37,490 nucleotides of DNA, from positions 1-37,490 of the forward strand of contig CANHVY010000036.1 in the NCBI GenBank assembly GCA_947464185.1. The letters run 5' to 3'. Numbering within the stretch: the first letter of the stretch is position 1; every line of letters begins with the position of its first letter. The translations under genes were made by a program, and so were the position numbers. Shown in pieces: positions 14,881-24,500 of the stretch. This DNA comes from Burkholderiales bacterium (GTDB lineage Bacteria > Pseudomonadota > Gammaproteobacteria > Burkholderiales > Burkholderiaceae_C). The notes beneath the pieces are model-generated. The model was not told where the DNA came from, ran no database searches, and saw only the letters and a list, made by a program, of their open reading frames with translations.

Positions 14881-16379
14881 TGGGGGCTCCCGCTGCGCGG
14901 CGGCATCAACAAGAGGGCCGAGCGGGCGTCCGTGGCGATGATCTCGCCGGTGCCGGCGGCTGCCATCTGGCGCGCGCGCGCCAGCTCCATGATGCGCAGC
15001 CCCTTGCCACCGGAGGCTGCCTCGCAGGCGGCTTCAGCGGCGGGGCTGGACGCCACGCAGGCGCGGCCCTGCGAGTAGAAGGCGCCTGAGAAGCGGTAAC
15101 CGTGCGGCACGACCAGCGGGAGGGCGAACTGGGGGTCGACACCGGGAACCTGCGAAAGCAGGGTCCTGGCGGATTTTTCCGTGACATTGCGCGCGACGAG
15201 CGGCGCGATGAAGGCCAGCGCCACCGCCCAGACCAGCGTCACCGCCGCCGCGGTGGGGCGCCACGGCGTGCTGGCCAGGGTCACGGCCAGCCAGATACCC
15301 AGCGGGGGCAGCGCGGTGGCGGCGTAGGTCCAGATGATGTTGCGCGAGAACGTGAACAGCAGCAGCGGCGCAAGAATCCAGCACGCCCACCAGGCAGCCC
15401 CGGTGGCCGTGGCGCTGCCAGCCTCCTGCGCAGGACGGCGGATCCGGCGCACCAGCAGGGCGATCAAGGCGATGAGCCAAGGTCCGATCGAGACCCCGGC
15501 GAACAGCCAGATCGTGCCCAGCGCCTCGCGGTGCGCGCTGCCGTAGCGGTCGCCCTGCCAGCCCGGCACCAGGAAGCGCTGAAAATGCTCTCCCACGATG
15601 AAGTAGCCCAGGAAGCCGGGGTAGGCCCGTTCGGCGGCGATGTACCAGGGAAGCGCGATCGCGACGGCCAGCAGGACCGGCCCGGGCGCGAGGAACTCAC
15701 GGGCAAGGGCGAAGGGCCTTCGGGTCACCACGCCGTAAGCTGCCACCGGCAGCACGGCCAGCGCGATGGTGGCCAACCCCTTGGCCAGGGCCCCGGCGCC
15801 CAGCGCAGCCCAGAACACGTACCGGCCCAGTTTCCTGGCCCGTGCATCACCTGCGACCACGGCGGTGGCTCCGGCCATGGCCACCACCACCGCCAGCAGG
15901 TGGACGGCGTCGGTCATCACCGCGCCGGCCATCACCCAGCCCAGTGGGCACAGCAGCACGACGCAGGCGCTCCACAGGCCGGCGCCAGGGACGTGGCCGG
16001 ACTCCCGCGTGGCCAGGCGTGCGCAGATCGCGGCCACCGCCAGCATCAGCAGCATCGAGGGCAGCCGCAACACGCCCTCTGAAAGGCCGAAAGCGGTGGC
16101 GGCGATCATCGACAGCCAGGTCGAGGCCGGAGGCTTGGCGAAAAAGGGCTGGGTGACGCTCGCGTGGGGCATCAGCCAGAAGTCATGCGCCAGGCCAACG
16201 CGCACGATCTCGCCATAGCGGGCCTCGGTCGTGTCGGCCAGGGGCATCACAGAAGACATCCACAGACGCGAGGCGAGGCCGATGAACAGGGCGAGTGCCA
16301 GGAGCGCAACCGTCAGCCGGTGGGCGCGGTCTGAATCCGAGCGAGATCCGATGGCGTTGGTCGCGGAAGACAGGGTCAT
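14877..16379 (-). CDS. ArnT-like GT39/GT83 family glycosyltransferase (lipid A hexosamine transferase candidate)
   Basis: A 500-residue polytopic membrane protein with about 12 hydrophobic segments. After the first helix it carries LADTTEARYGEI, the periplasmic loop with the acidic and Arg residues characteristic of ArnT/PMT-type transferases, then TQPFFAKPPASTWL. The C-terminal soluble part is about 100 residues. These enzymes take a sugar from undecaprenyl phosphate in the periplasm and attach it to lipid A or proteins. The start was placed at MTLSSATNAIGSR, with AGGAAG about 9 nt upstream; the frame is open further upstream without support. It follows the GtrA-like gene by 102 bp and overlaps the GT2 gene by ATGA. 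Confidence 0.87.
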   Translation of the reverse strand: MTLSSATNAIGSRSDSDRAHRLTVALLALALFIGLASRLWMSSVMPLADTTEARYGEIVRVGLAHDFWLMPHASVTQPFFAKPPASTWLSMIAATAFGLSEGVLRLPSMLLMLAVAAICARLATRESGHVPGAGLWSACVVLLCPLGWVMAGAVMTDAVHLLAVVVAMAGATAVVAGDARARKLGRYVFWAALGAGALAKGLATIALAVLPVAAYGVVTRRPFALAREFLAPGPVLLAVAIALPWYIAAERAYPGFLGYFIVGEHFQRFLVPGWQGDRYGSAHREALGTIWLFAGVSIGPWLIALIALLVRRIRRPAQEAGSATATGAAWWACWILAPLLLFTFSRNIIWTYAATALPPLGIWLAVTLASTPWRPTAAAVTLVWAVALAFIAPLVARNVTEKSARTLLSQVPGVDPQFALPLVVPHGYRFSGAFYSQGRACVASSPAAEAACEAASGGKGLRIMELARARQMAAAGTGEIIATDARSALLLMPPRSGSPQ

Positions 16380-16481
16380 CACCACAGCTTCCTCAGTCGG
16401 TGGTCCAAGTCGGCAGTCCAAGACGGCGTTCCGAAGCGAACGAGCGGTGGGCTTGGGGGCGCTGACTTGCTTGAGCTTCGG

Positions 16482-16898
16482 TCATCGACGCTGTTCCCCA
16501 AAGGACCAGCGAAGGTTGACCGTGAAGGTGACCAGCAGCACCATGGCCGTTGCAGCCCCCTGAGCGGGGAGCCAATGAAGGCCGAGAGCCGTTGTCAAAC
16601 CCACCAGACAGGCACCCAGCGCGCCACCTGCAAGCGCGGTGGTCTGAAAACGCCACCACGCCGGCCAGATCGGGCCGAGGTGCCCAAAGGTATAGCGCCG
16701 GTTTCCGAAAAAGGCGACCTGGGCCCCGACCACTGCACCGGCCGCTGAACCCCAGCCAGGCGGCACGCCGAAGAACTCGACAAGAAGACCCAGCACTCCC
16801 AGGTGCACAGCCACCGCCAGAACGCCCACGCCCGCATAGCGACGCAGTTGGCCGCTGTCGGGCACAGCTTTGGTTGTGAGCGGGCATCGGGCACTCAA
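16482..16898 (-). CDS. GtrA family membrane protein (polyprenyl-phosphate sugar flippase, LgmD-like role)
   Basis: A small protein of up to 138 residues with four hydrophobic helices: GVGVLAVAVHLGVLGLLVEF, GWGSAAGAVVGAQVAFFGN, TALAGGALGACLVGLTTAL and AAATAMVLLVTFTVNLRWSF-like. NRRYTF after helix 2 is typical for GtrA/DPMS-like proteins. The product probably moves the undecaprenyl-phosphate sugar made by the GT2 enzyme across the inner membrane to the ArnT-like transferase. The frame begins with TTG at 16898 preceded by AAGG; GTG at 16865 gives 127 residues and a more usual N-terminus, so the exact start is open. It is first in the minus-strand group. Confidence 0.85.
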   Translation of the reverse strand: MSARCPLTTKAVPDSGQLRRYAGVGVLAVAVHLGVLGLLVEFFGVPPGWGSAAGAVVGAQVAFFGNRRYTFGHLGPIWPAWWRFQTTALAGGALGACLVGLTTALGLHWLPAQGAATAMVLLVTFTVNLRWSFGEQRR

Positions 16899-17070
16899 GA
16901 CGCATGGACCTTTTCGACCGGGATCGCGTTAGCAGGTTGCTTGGCGACCGCGTCTGCCAGCGCGACCCCACAAAGCAAGGTCACCGAAGACGGCTCAGGC
17001 CACGCCCTAAACCTTGCGTAGGCTGTGGAGGTACTGCACCCGCTGGGTGCGGCTGCAGAACTCTGCTTGC

Positions 17071-17952
17071 TCACCCCACCCCGCGCCGGTACACCACCCA
17101 GTAAACCCCGGCCACCAGCACACTGCCGCCCACCAGGTTGCCGGCGATCACCGGCAGCAGGTTGCCCAGGATCGCACCCGCGCCCGGCGCGGTCAGGCCG
17201 GCCGCTGCGGCCGTGGGCTCCAGCAGCAGGGCCAGGGGGAAGAAGAAAAAGTTGGCCACCGAGTGCTCGAAGCCCAGCGCGACGAAGGCGGTCACGGGCG
17301 GCACCACGGCCACGGCCTTGTCCACCACGCTGCGGCCGGCCGCGGCCATCCACACCGCCAGGCACACCAGCACGTTGCACAGCACGCCGCGCAGGAAGGC
17401 CACGTCGGCAGGCAAGTCCGCCTTGGCCTGCGCCACCTTCATCGCCTGCTGCGCGAGACGGCCGCCGTTGAGCGACCCCAAGTCCGCCCCCGCCACGGCC
17501 CAGGCCAGCAGCGCGGCGCCCAGGGCGTTGCCCAGGCAGACCACGGCCCAGTTGCGCAGCACCTCAGCCGCTGACAGCCGGCCGTCGGCCCAGGCCATGG
17601 CCAGCAGGTGGTTGCCGGTGAAGAGCTCGGCCCCGGCCACCACCACCGCGAGCAGTCCGAGCGAGAACACCAGCCCACCCAGCACCCGTGTGCTGGCGAA
17701 GGACCAGGAAGGGTCGGCCGTCACCAACAAGAAGAACAGAGATCCGAAGCCGATGTAAGCGCCTGCCAACACAGCCAGCAGCAGCATCGACGCCAGCGGC
17801 AGGCGCGCCTTGGCCACGCCCAGCACCTCGATGCGCTCGGCCACCTCCCTGGGGGAGAAGGCGTCGAAACCAAGAGTGGCGGGGGCCGGGGGGGGCGGGA
17901 GCGGGTCAGAGGGGGGGATGGTCACGGGCAACACCTTGCCAGAAGCGGCCAC
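17071..17952 (-). CDS. Formate/nitrite transporter (FNT) family channel
   Basis: A protein of up to 293 residues with six membrane helices and the FNT signatures: AGAELFTGNHLLAMAW (slit region after TM3), FLRGVLCNVLVCLAVWMA and FVALGFEHSVANFFFFP, the last carrying the pore histidine. FNT proteins are pentameric channels for formate, nitrite, hydrosulfide or lactate. The N-terminus is Pro-rich (PPSDPLPPPPAP), and the start is either GTG at 17952 (AGGG upstream) or GTG at 17925, both plausible. No formate, nitrite or sulfide enzyme genes lie nearby, so the anion cannot be named. It is flanked by the GtrA-like gene and parB, and looks monocistronic. Confidence 0.9.
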   Translation of the reverse strand: MAASGKVLPVTIPPSDPLPPPPAPATLGFDAFSPREVAERIEVLGVAKARLPLASMLLLAVLAGAYIGFGSLFFLLVTADPSWSFASTRVLGGLVFSLGLLAVVVAGAELFTGNHLLAMAWADGRLSAAEVLRNWAVVCLGNALGAALLAWAVAGADLGSLNGGRLAQQAMKVAQAKADLPADVAFLRGVLCNVLVCLAVWMAAAGRSVVDKAVAVVPPVTAFVALGFEHSVANFFFFPLALLLEPTAAAAGLTAPGAGAILGNLLPVIAGNLVGGSVLVAGVYWVVYRRGVG

Positions 17953-18071
17953 AGTGCCACCCTGACCTCGATCAACAAGGCGTCAGTCGTCCCGAAGAAG
18001 ACACCTGGCCGATACCGGGCTGGGCGTCGCGGGCCGGGGGGCGGCCCTCGGACGGCCACGCCGTGGGTCCG

Positions 18072-18983
18072 TCACTCGTCGCCCGCCCCCAGGCGCTCCA
18101 GCAGTCCGTTCAACTCTTCCAGAGAACCGAAAGCGATGGCGATCTCGCCTTGTTCTCCACGCTTGGTCTTGCGGTGCACGCGAATCTCCACGGCGGCGGC
18201 CAGCGCGTCGGCGAGCTTTTCCTCCAGCCGCACCAGATCGCGCGGCTTGTCCTGCTTCACGCGCAGCAGCGGCGCCTGCCGGCCATTGTTCAGCGCCTTG
18301 GCCACCAGTTTCTCCGCTTCGCGCACCGTCAGCTTGCGCGCGACCACTTCGTTGGCAGAAAGAATCTGCTGCGCCGCATCCAGCGAGAGCAGGGCGCGGG
18401 CGTGGCCCATTTCCAGGTCGCCGGCCATCAGCATCTTCTGCACCGGCTCGGTCAGTTGAAGCAGGCGCAGCAGGTTGCTGGCCGCGCTGCGCGAGCGGCC
18501 GACGGCCTGGGCCGCCTGCTCGTGCGTGAGCTTGAACTCGCCGACCAGACGCTGCAGCCCTTGCGCCTCTTCCAGCGGGTTGAGATCCTCGCGCTGCATG
18601 TTCTCGATCAGCGCCATCACGGCGGCGGACTCGTCGGGCACGTCACGCACCAGCACCGGCACCTCGTCCAGCCCGGCGAGCTTCGCGGCCCGAAAACGCC
18701 GTTCGCCCGCGATGATCTCGTAGCGCGCCGCACCGCCCTCGCCCGCCACCGGCCGCACCAGCACCGGCTGCATCACGCCCTGGCTCTTGATGCTCTCGGC
18801 CAGTTCATACAGCGAGCCCTCGTCCATGCGCGTGCGCGGCTGGTACTTGCCGGGCTGCAACTGGCTGAGCTTGAGCGTGGAGGGCGCGCCGGCGGGCGCA
18901 TCCGACGCCAGCGGCTCCTTGGCCTGGGGGCCGAGCAGGACTTCCAGGCCGAGGCCCAGACCCTTGGGTTTCTTGGTGACCAT
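18072..18983 (-). CDS. parB: Chromosome partitioning protein ParB
   Basis: ParB binds parS, loads as a CTP-dependent sliding clamp and works with ParA to segregate the origin. The 303-residue protein has the typical chromosomal N-terminus [15 protein letters not shown] (ParA-interacting), the CTP-binding blocks [16 protein letters not shown] and the nucleotide motif [12 protein letters not shown], then [17 protein letters not shown] helix-turn-helix for parS follows ([24 protein letters not shown]), and the C-terminus resembles the ParB dimerisation domain. Normally parB directly follows parA; here about 7 kb of other genes separates them (parA at 26028-26792). Its likely targets are in mnmG and rsmG of this window. 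It is divergent from argC. Confidence 0.95.
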   Translation of the reverse strand: MVTKKPKGLGLGLEVLLGPQAKEPLASDAPAGAPSTLKLSQLQPGKYQPRTRMDEGSLYELAESIKSQGVMQPVLVRPVAGEGGAARYEIIAGERRFRAAKLAGLDEVPVLVRDVPDESAAVMALIENMQREDLNPLEEAQGLQRLVGEFKLTHEQAAQAVGRSRSAASNLLRLLQLTEPVQKMLMAGDLEMGHARALLSLDAAQQILSANEVVARKLTVREAEKLVAKALNNGRQAPLLRVKQDKPRDLVRLEEKLADALAAAVEIRVHRKTKRGEQGEIAIAFGSLEELNGLLERLGAGDE

Positions 18984-19100
18984 GGGGGCGGATTGTGGCG
19001 CCAGCCACGGGCGCCGGAACAGCCGTCCGTCGGTCTTTGCCGGGACCGGGCCTCGGCGTTATCCCTTATCCTGCAGACTGTCGTTCACGCAGGCCCCAAC

Positions 19101-19130
19101 ACGGCGCCGCAGCACGGCGCCGCAGCACGG
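19101..19130 (+). repeat. Short 13-bp tandem repeat before argC
   Basis: ACGGCGCCGCAGC occurs at 19101-19113 and again at 19114-19126, followed by ACGG. The tract ends 7 bp before the argC ATG and includes most of the ribosome-binding region. Change in copy number would alter leader length. Confidence 0.6.
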
Positions 19131-19137
19131 AGCAAAG

Positions 19138-20091
19138 ATGTCCACCAAGGTTTTCGTCGACGGTCAGGAAGGCACCACGGGCCTGCGCATCCACGAGGTG
19201 CTGGCGCAGCGCGCCGACATCGAGATGCTGCACATCGACCCCGAGCGCCGCAAGGACGCCGCCGAGCGCGCGCGCCTGCTGAACGCCGCCGACGTGGCCT
19301 TTTTGTGCTTGCCCGATGTGGCGGCCAAGGAATCCGCCGCCCTGGTGACCAACCCGAACACCTGCATCATCGACGCCAGCACCGCGCACCGCACCGACCC
19401 GGCCTGGGCCTTCGGCCTGCCCGAACTGTGCGCCGGGCAGCGCGCGGCGCTGCGGGCGGCCAAGCGCATCGCCAACCCGGGGTGCCATGCCTCGTCCTTC
19501 ATCGCCCTGATGCGCCCGCTGGTGGATGCGGGCCTGGTGCCCCGGAGCCTGCCGGTGTCGGCCACTTCCATCACCGGCTACTCGGGCGGCGGCAAGAAGA
19601 TGATTGCCGAGTACGAAGCGGCGGCACAGCCTGGCGGGGACGCGAAGTTCAAGTCTCCGCGGCCCTACGCGCTGGGGCTGGCGCACAAGCACATCCCGGA
19701 GATGATGGCCCACACCGGACTGGCCACACGCCCTGCCTTCTTGCCCGTGGTGGGACCGTTCTACAAAGGCCTGGCGGTGACCGTGCCGCTGCACTACGCG
19801 CAACTGGTCGCCGGCACCGACGGCGCGGCGCTGCACCGCGCGCTGGCGGCGCACTACGACAGCGAGCGCTTCGTGCGCGTGATGCCGCTGAGCGACCCCG
19901 CCACGCTGGCCGACGGCTTCTTCGACGTGCAAGCCTGCAACGACACCAACCGCCTGGACCTCTTCGTCTTCGCCGCCGCCGACCAGGCCGTGCTCATCGC
20001 CCGCCTGGACAACCTGGGCAAGGGCGCCAGCGGCGCGGCCATCCAGGCCATGAACGTGCACCTGGGGGTGGACGAGGGGCTGGGGTTGTGA
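19138..20091 (+). CDS. argC: N-acetyl-gamma-glutamyl-phosphate reductase, type 2
   Basis: ArgC reduces N-acetylglutamyl phosphate to the semialdehyde with NADPH, the third step of arginine synthesis. The 317-residue length and the sequence fit the short type 2 Arg[18 protein letters not shown] (nucleotide-binding loop), [15 protein letters not shown], the catalytic Cys116 in [23 protein letters not shown] and HKHIPEMM with the catalytic His. The start at 19138 is preceded by GGAG at 19129-19132; the open frame back to 18787 crosses the divergent parB gene and is not coding. It stands alone between parB and the toxin-antitoxin genes. Confidence 0.95.
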   Translation: MSTKVFVDGQEGTTGLRIHEVLAQRADIEMLHIDPERRKDAAERARLLNAADVAFLCLPDVAAKESAALVTNPNTCIIDASTAHRTDPAWAFGLPELCAGQRAALRAAKRIANPGCHASSFIALMRPLVDAGLVPRSLPVSATSITGYSGGGKKMIAEYEAAAQPGGDAKFKSPRPYALGLAHKHIPEMMAHTGLATRPAFLPVVGPFYKGLAVTVPLHYAQLVAGTDGAALHRALAAHYDSERFVRVMPLSDPATLADGFFDVQACNDTNRLDLFVFAAADQAVLIARLDNLGKGASGAAIQAMNVHLGVDEGLGL

Positions 20092-20172
20092 AGCGGGGCT
20101 GATGGCACAGGGCCGCGGGGAAGCTGTCCCCGCAAAGCAGGTGCCTCACCCTGCTGGCCCACTCGGCGGGCG

Positions 20173-20589
20173 TTACGACAAAACCGTCACCGTAGGCGCC
20201 ATGCCCAGCTTCCTGGCTCGGGGTGCAAACTTCCGGTCATCGAAGGTCGCCACGCTGGCGCAAGTCTTGTAGCTGGCATGGTGCAAGGCATCGGCGAAGG
20301 CCACACCGGCATCGTTATTCGCGAGCGCCCGTTCGACCACCTCGCGGTCCTCGACGGTGACATGCATCAAACCCAGCAGGTGCCGCATGGCAGAGGCCAC
20401 CTCGGCCTGCGAGAAGCCGTAGTAACCGCGCATCACCCACTCGAGCTCCAGGACGACGGTCTTGCTGACCGTCAGAGCCTGCCCTGATTCGATCAGCCGT
20501 CGTGCGGCCAGGCGTTGCCGCTTCGCCTGCGCGTCACCCGCATCGTCGATGTAGTAACGGGCGAGGACGTTGGTGTCCAGCCCGATCAT
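20173..20589 (-). CDS. PIN-domain toxin (VapC-like ribonuclease)
   Basis: A 138-residue PIN-domain protein. Acidic residues expected for the metal site are seen in MIGLDTNVLARYY (Asp5), LELEWVMRG (Glu), VAFADALHHAS (Asp) and ATFDDRKF (Asp). VapC-type toxins cleave tRNA or rRNA when free of antitoxin. The ATG overlaps a TGA of an upstream frame (ATGA, 20586-20589), the usual antitoxin-toxin arrangement, but that frame is interrupted (see the next entry). It points toward argC and is back to back with an intact vapBC pair. Without a working antitoxin it may be inactive, weakly expressed or neutralised in trans; no catalytic residue appears missing. Confidence 0.85.
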   Translation of the reverse strand: MIGLDTNVLARYYIDDAGDAQAKRQRLAARRLIESGQALTVSKTVVLELEWVMRGYYGFSQAEVASAMRHLLGLMHVTVEDREVVERALANNDAGVAFADALHHASYKTCASVATFDDRKFAPRARKLGMAPTVTVLS

Positions 20590-20705
20590 CGCTTGACCAG
20601 CGAGGCAGGATCCAGATCGGCCGGAACCGCTGCCCGCCGTGACTTGAGCAATGTGAGTTCAACGCGCAGGATCTTCCCCCGGCGGTCGGCGTCACGGGCT
20701 TTGCT
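20586..20705 (-). pseudogene. Probable remnant of the antitoxin gene for the PIN toxin
   Basis: On the minus strand, 39 codons run in frame to a TGA that overlaps the toxin ATG by four bases. They read SKARDADRRGKILRVELTLL and end DLDPASLVKR, with codon use like the neighbouring genes. No ATG, GTG or TTG is available near the 5' end, and an in-frame TGA lies directly before it (20706-20708). Upstream of that stop the same frame reads DDTDFWLFKRLLQALIR and then runs into the start of the divergent vapB gene. The simplest reading is an antitoxin gene whose 5' end was lost or broken. I do not recognise the antitoxin family. Confidence 0.45.
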
Positions 20706-20764
20706 TCAGCGGATCAAGGCCTGGAGGAGGCGCTTGAACAGCCAGAAATCTGTATCATCAAGCC

Positions 20765-21010
20765 GTGAAGACAACGCTGAACCTGAATGACCAGTTGTTG
20801 GCGGACGCCAAGGCGATGGCGACGCAGCAGCGCACCAGCCTCACGCGGCTCATCGAGGAAGGGCTGCAGCTGCGCCTGCGGGCCCAGGCATCGCCTGTGA
20901 AGCCGGGCCGGGTGCGCCTGCCGGTGTTCAAGGGGCGCGGTGGGCTGGTGGCGGGGGTGAACCCCCTCAGCAACAAGTCCCTGCTCGACGCGCTGGACGA
21001 TGACGCCTGA
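20765..21010 (+). CDS. vapB: VapB-type antitoxin
   Basis: An 81-residue antitoxin starting with GTG. The N-terminal segment KTTLNLNDQLLADAKAMATQQRTSLTRLIEEGLQ is a ribbon-helix-helix DNA-binding domain as in VapB antitoxins that pair with PIN toxins. The C-terminal part (LPVFKGRGGLVAGVNPLSNKS) is the extended toxin-wrapping tail. It overlaps vapC by 11 bp, and the complex would normally repress its own promoter. A possible -10, TATCAT at 20753-20758, lies just before the start, with no convincing -35 element. Confidence 0.88.
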   Translation: MKTTLNLNDQLLADAKAMATQQRTSLTRLIEEGLQLRLRAQASPVKPGRVRLPVFKGRGGLVAGVNPLSNKSLLDALDDDA

Positions 21011-21434
21011 CGTCAACGTGCTGGTGGCCGCCTTTCGCGCCGACCACCCGCACCACACCACGGCCCGTGTTTGGCTTGAACAAGCTGTGGCCGCCGCAGG
21101 CTCGGGTGCCTCCTTCAGTGTGATGCCCATGGTGACGGCCAGCTTCCTGCGCCTGGTCACCAGCCCGAGGATCTTTCAGCAGCCCACGCCCATCGATGAA
21201 GCCGTGGCGTTCATCGACGCCCTGCTGGCCGCGCCTGGCGTGCGACAGAGCTTGGCAGGCGCTGAGTGGCCGCACCTTCGTTCGCTGTGCGTGGAACGGC
21301 AACTCAGCGGCAACGATCTGCCTGACGCCTGGCTGGCCGCCTGCGTGGTGCAGCACGGCGAGCATCTGGTCACATTTGACCGAGACTTTCGCAAGCTGTT
21401 GTCCAGGGGACAGTTGACGGTGCTGAGTCCCTGA
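21000..21434 (+). CDS. vapC: VapC toxin, PIN-domain ribonuclease
   Basis: A 144-residue PIN-domain toxin encoded with vapB. The metal-binding acidic residues lie in MTPDVNVLVAAF (Asp4), LSGNDLPDAWLAA (Asp pair) and VTFDRDFRKL (Asp). The first acidic residue follows Pro rather than the more usual Leu or Ile, a pattern common in this VapC subgroup (TPDVNVLV). When VapB is degraded it would cleave a specific RNA. The overlap with vapB (21000-21010) supports coupled translation. It is the second PIN toxin within 1.3 kb and is clearly different in sequence from the one on the minus strand. Confidence 0.9.
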   Translation: MTPDVNVLVAAFRADHPHHTTARVWLEQAVAAAGSGASFSVMPMVTASFLRLVTSPRIFQQPTPIDEAVAFIDALLAAPGVRQSLAGAEWPHLRSLCVERQLSGNDLPDAWLAACVVQHGEHLVTFDRDFRKLLSRGQLTVLSP

Positions 21435-21587
21435 GGCTCAGCCCAGACCAGAGGTGAAATCCGGCCGCCCATGGACGCCCCGCCCCCGGGTACAGCCTGA
21501 GGACAGCGCCGGCGCATTGGCCGAAGATCGGGGGTCCGAGAGCCTGTGACGTACACGGGCCACGACCTTGATGCACGGAGACACTTG

Positions 21588-24500
21588 ATGCCCCAGGCCC
21601 CCAGCGCCAGCCAGCGCGCCCGCAAGACCACCGCCCCTTCAAAGACTGCAGCAGTCACCAAGTCCGCACGCACGTCTGCACGCACCGCCCCCCGCGCCTC
21701 GCCAGCTGATGTCGCTTCGGCCGCAACCCTCGGCTTCGACGCCCTGAAGTGGCGCTGCATCGGCCCGCCGCGCGGCGGGCGGGTGGTGGCGGTGGCCGGC
21801 GACCCGCGCGACGCCATGACCTTCTACTTCGGCGCCTGCGCCGGGGGCGTGTGGAAGACCACCGACGGCGGGGTGTACTGGCGCAACGTGTCGGACGGTT
21901 TCCTCACCAGCGCCACCATCGGCGCGCTGGCCGTGGCACCGTCCGACGCGAACGTGGTGTACGCGGGCACGGGCGAGACCACCATCCGCATCGACGTGTC
22001 CTACGGCGACGGGGTGTACCGCTCCACCGACGCCGGGCGCACTTGGCAGCACCTGGGGTTGAAGGAGACGCGGCACATCGGCCGCATTTGCGTGCACCCG
22101 CAGGACCCGGACCTGGTCTACGTGGCTGCCCTGGGCGACGCCTTCGGGTCCAACCCCGAGCGCGGCGTGTACCGCTCGCGCAACGGTGGCCAGACCTGGG
22201 AGAAGGTGCTGGACCGCGGCCCCGACGCCGGCGCCGTGGACCTGGCCATGGACCCGTTCAACCCGCGCATCCTGTACGCCGGCTGCTGGGCGGCGCGGCG
22301 CAGCTTCTGGCACCTGAGCAGCGGCGGCCCGGGCAGCGGGCTGTGGCGCTCCACCGACGGCGGCGACACCTGGCAAGAGCTCTCCGGCCGCGGCGGCCTG
22401 CCCGGCGGGCTGCTGGGCAAGCACGGCGTCAGCGCCTCGGCCGCGCGCGCCGGGCGCGTGTGGGCCCTGGTGGAGGCCGAGGGCGAAGGCACCGGCCTGT
22501 ACCGCAGCGACGACCACGGCGAGCACTGGACGCAAGTGAGCACTCACCGTGATCTGATGCACCGCCCCTGGTACTACACCCATGTCTTTGCCGACACCGG
22601 CCACGCCGACACCGTCTACATCACCAACCTGCAGATGTGGAAGTCCACCGACGGCGGGGTGAGCTTCAGCGAAGTGACCACGCCGCACGGCGACAACCAC
22701 GACCTGTGGATCGACCCGAAGAACCCGCAGCGCATGGTGCAGGGCAACGACGGCGGTGCCTGCGTGTCGTTCAACGGCGGACAGACCTGGTCGTCCATCT
22801 ACAACCAGCTGACCGCGCAGTTCTACCGCCTGGACGTCGACAACCAATACCCCTACCGCGTCTACGGCACGCAGCAGGACAACACCTCCATCAGCGTGCC
22901 CACGGCCTCCGAGTGGGGCGCCATCACGCTGGGCGACTGCACCTACCCCGGCACGGGCGAGAGCGGCTTCATCGCCGTGCACCCCACCGACCCGGACATC
23001 GTCTACTGCGGCGCGGTGGGCTCCAGCCCCGGCGGCGCCGGCGCGCTGCAGCGCTACGACCACCGCACGCGGCAGATCCGGCTGGTGAACGTGTGGCCCG
23101 AGACCACCCGCGGCATCGCCCCGCGCGAGCTGAAGTACCGCTTCGCCTGGACCTACCCGCTGGTCTTCGCCCCGGGCGACCCCAAGACCCTGTACGCCGG
23201 TGGCAACCGGGTGTTCCGCACCCGCAACGAGGGCGCGAGCTGGGAGTGCATCTCCCCGGACCTGAGCCTGAACGACCCGTCGCGCCAGGGGCACTCGGGC
23301 GGGCCGCTCACGCACGACACCGCCGGCGCTGAGGTTCACGCCACCTGCGCCTGCCTGGCGCTGTCAGCCCACCGCGCGGGCGAGATCTGGGCCTCCACCG
23401 ACGACGGCCTGGTGCACGTCACCCGCGACGACGGCGCCACCTGGACCAACGTGACGCCACGGGCTCGCAGCGCGCGCATGCCCGAACTGGCCTACGTCGG
23501 CTGCGTGGAGATCTCCTCGCACGACGCCAACACCGTCTACGTCAGCGCCACGGGCTACAAACAGGCCGACTACCGGCCCTACCTGTTCCGCACACGGGAC
23601 AGCGGCAAGACCTGGCAGTCGATCAACGGCGACCTGCCCCAGGGCGAGATCACGCGCGTGGTCCGTGCCGACCCGGTGCGCCCGGGCCTGCTGTTCGTGG
23701 GCACCGAGACCGGCATCTTCTACACGCTGGACGACGGCCAGCACTGGCAGCGCATGCCCGGTGGCCTGCCGGTGGCGCCGGTCTACGACCTCAAGCTCAA
23801 GGGCTCGGATCTGGTGGCGGCCACGCACGGGCGCTCCTTCTGGGTGCTGGACGACATCGAGCCGATGCGCCAGTTGCAGGCCGGGCGCGGGGCGGTACAA
23901 CTGGTCACGCCACGCGACACCGTGCGGGCCCGGCTGTCCTGGAGCGCGGGCTCGGGCTTCGCCAAGAAGGGGGTCAGCTACGGCCCGGCCTTTGGCATTG
24001 GCGGCGGCACCGAGACCATGGTGGGCGCAGACAGCAAGCCCGGCCGCCGCTTCCTGGAGGTGGGTGAGAACCCGCCCAACGGCGCCCTCATCTACTACCA
24101 GCTGCCCGAAGGCTTCAAGGGGGCGGTGAAACTGAGCTTCCTGGACGAGGCCGGCCAGGCGGTCAACGTGCTGGCCAGCGACGACGCCAGCCTGCCCCAC
24201 AGCAAGAAGCCCGGCACCCAGCCGGGCCTGAACCGCTGTGTGTGGGACCTGCGCCACCGCGGCCCGGTCAAGCTGGACCCGGCGCTGATGACGCGGCGCA
24301 ACAAGCCGCTGGCCGAAGACGCCGAGGACATCCCCGGTCCGGCTGTCGTGCCCGGACGCTACCGCGTGGTGCTGGAAGCCGCAGGCCAGCGCCTGGAGGC
24401 GGGCTTCGCCGTGATCAAGGACCCGCGCGTGAAGACCTCGCAGCGCGCCTTCGAGCAGCAAGGTGCGCTGCTGCGCCAGCTGTACGCACGCTGGTCTTCG

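Noticed and set aside
15102..16082. 326-codon plus-strand frame opposite the ArnT-like gene
   Set aside because: Low-complexity Arg/Gly/Gln/His sequence antisense to a membrane protein with clear family motifs.
16899..17070. Small frames between the GtrA-like and FNT genes
   Set aside because: No family match, start signal or codon pattern; treated as intergenic DNA.
17688..20102. 804-codon plus-strand frame across FNT, parB and argC
   Set aside because: It crosses three well-supported genes on both strands and encodes only Arg/Ala/Gln-rich low-complexity sequence.
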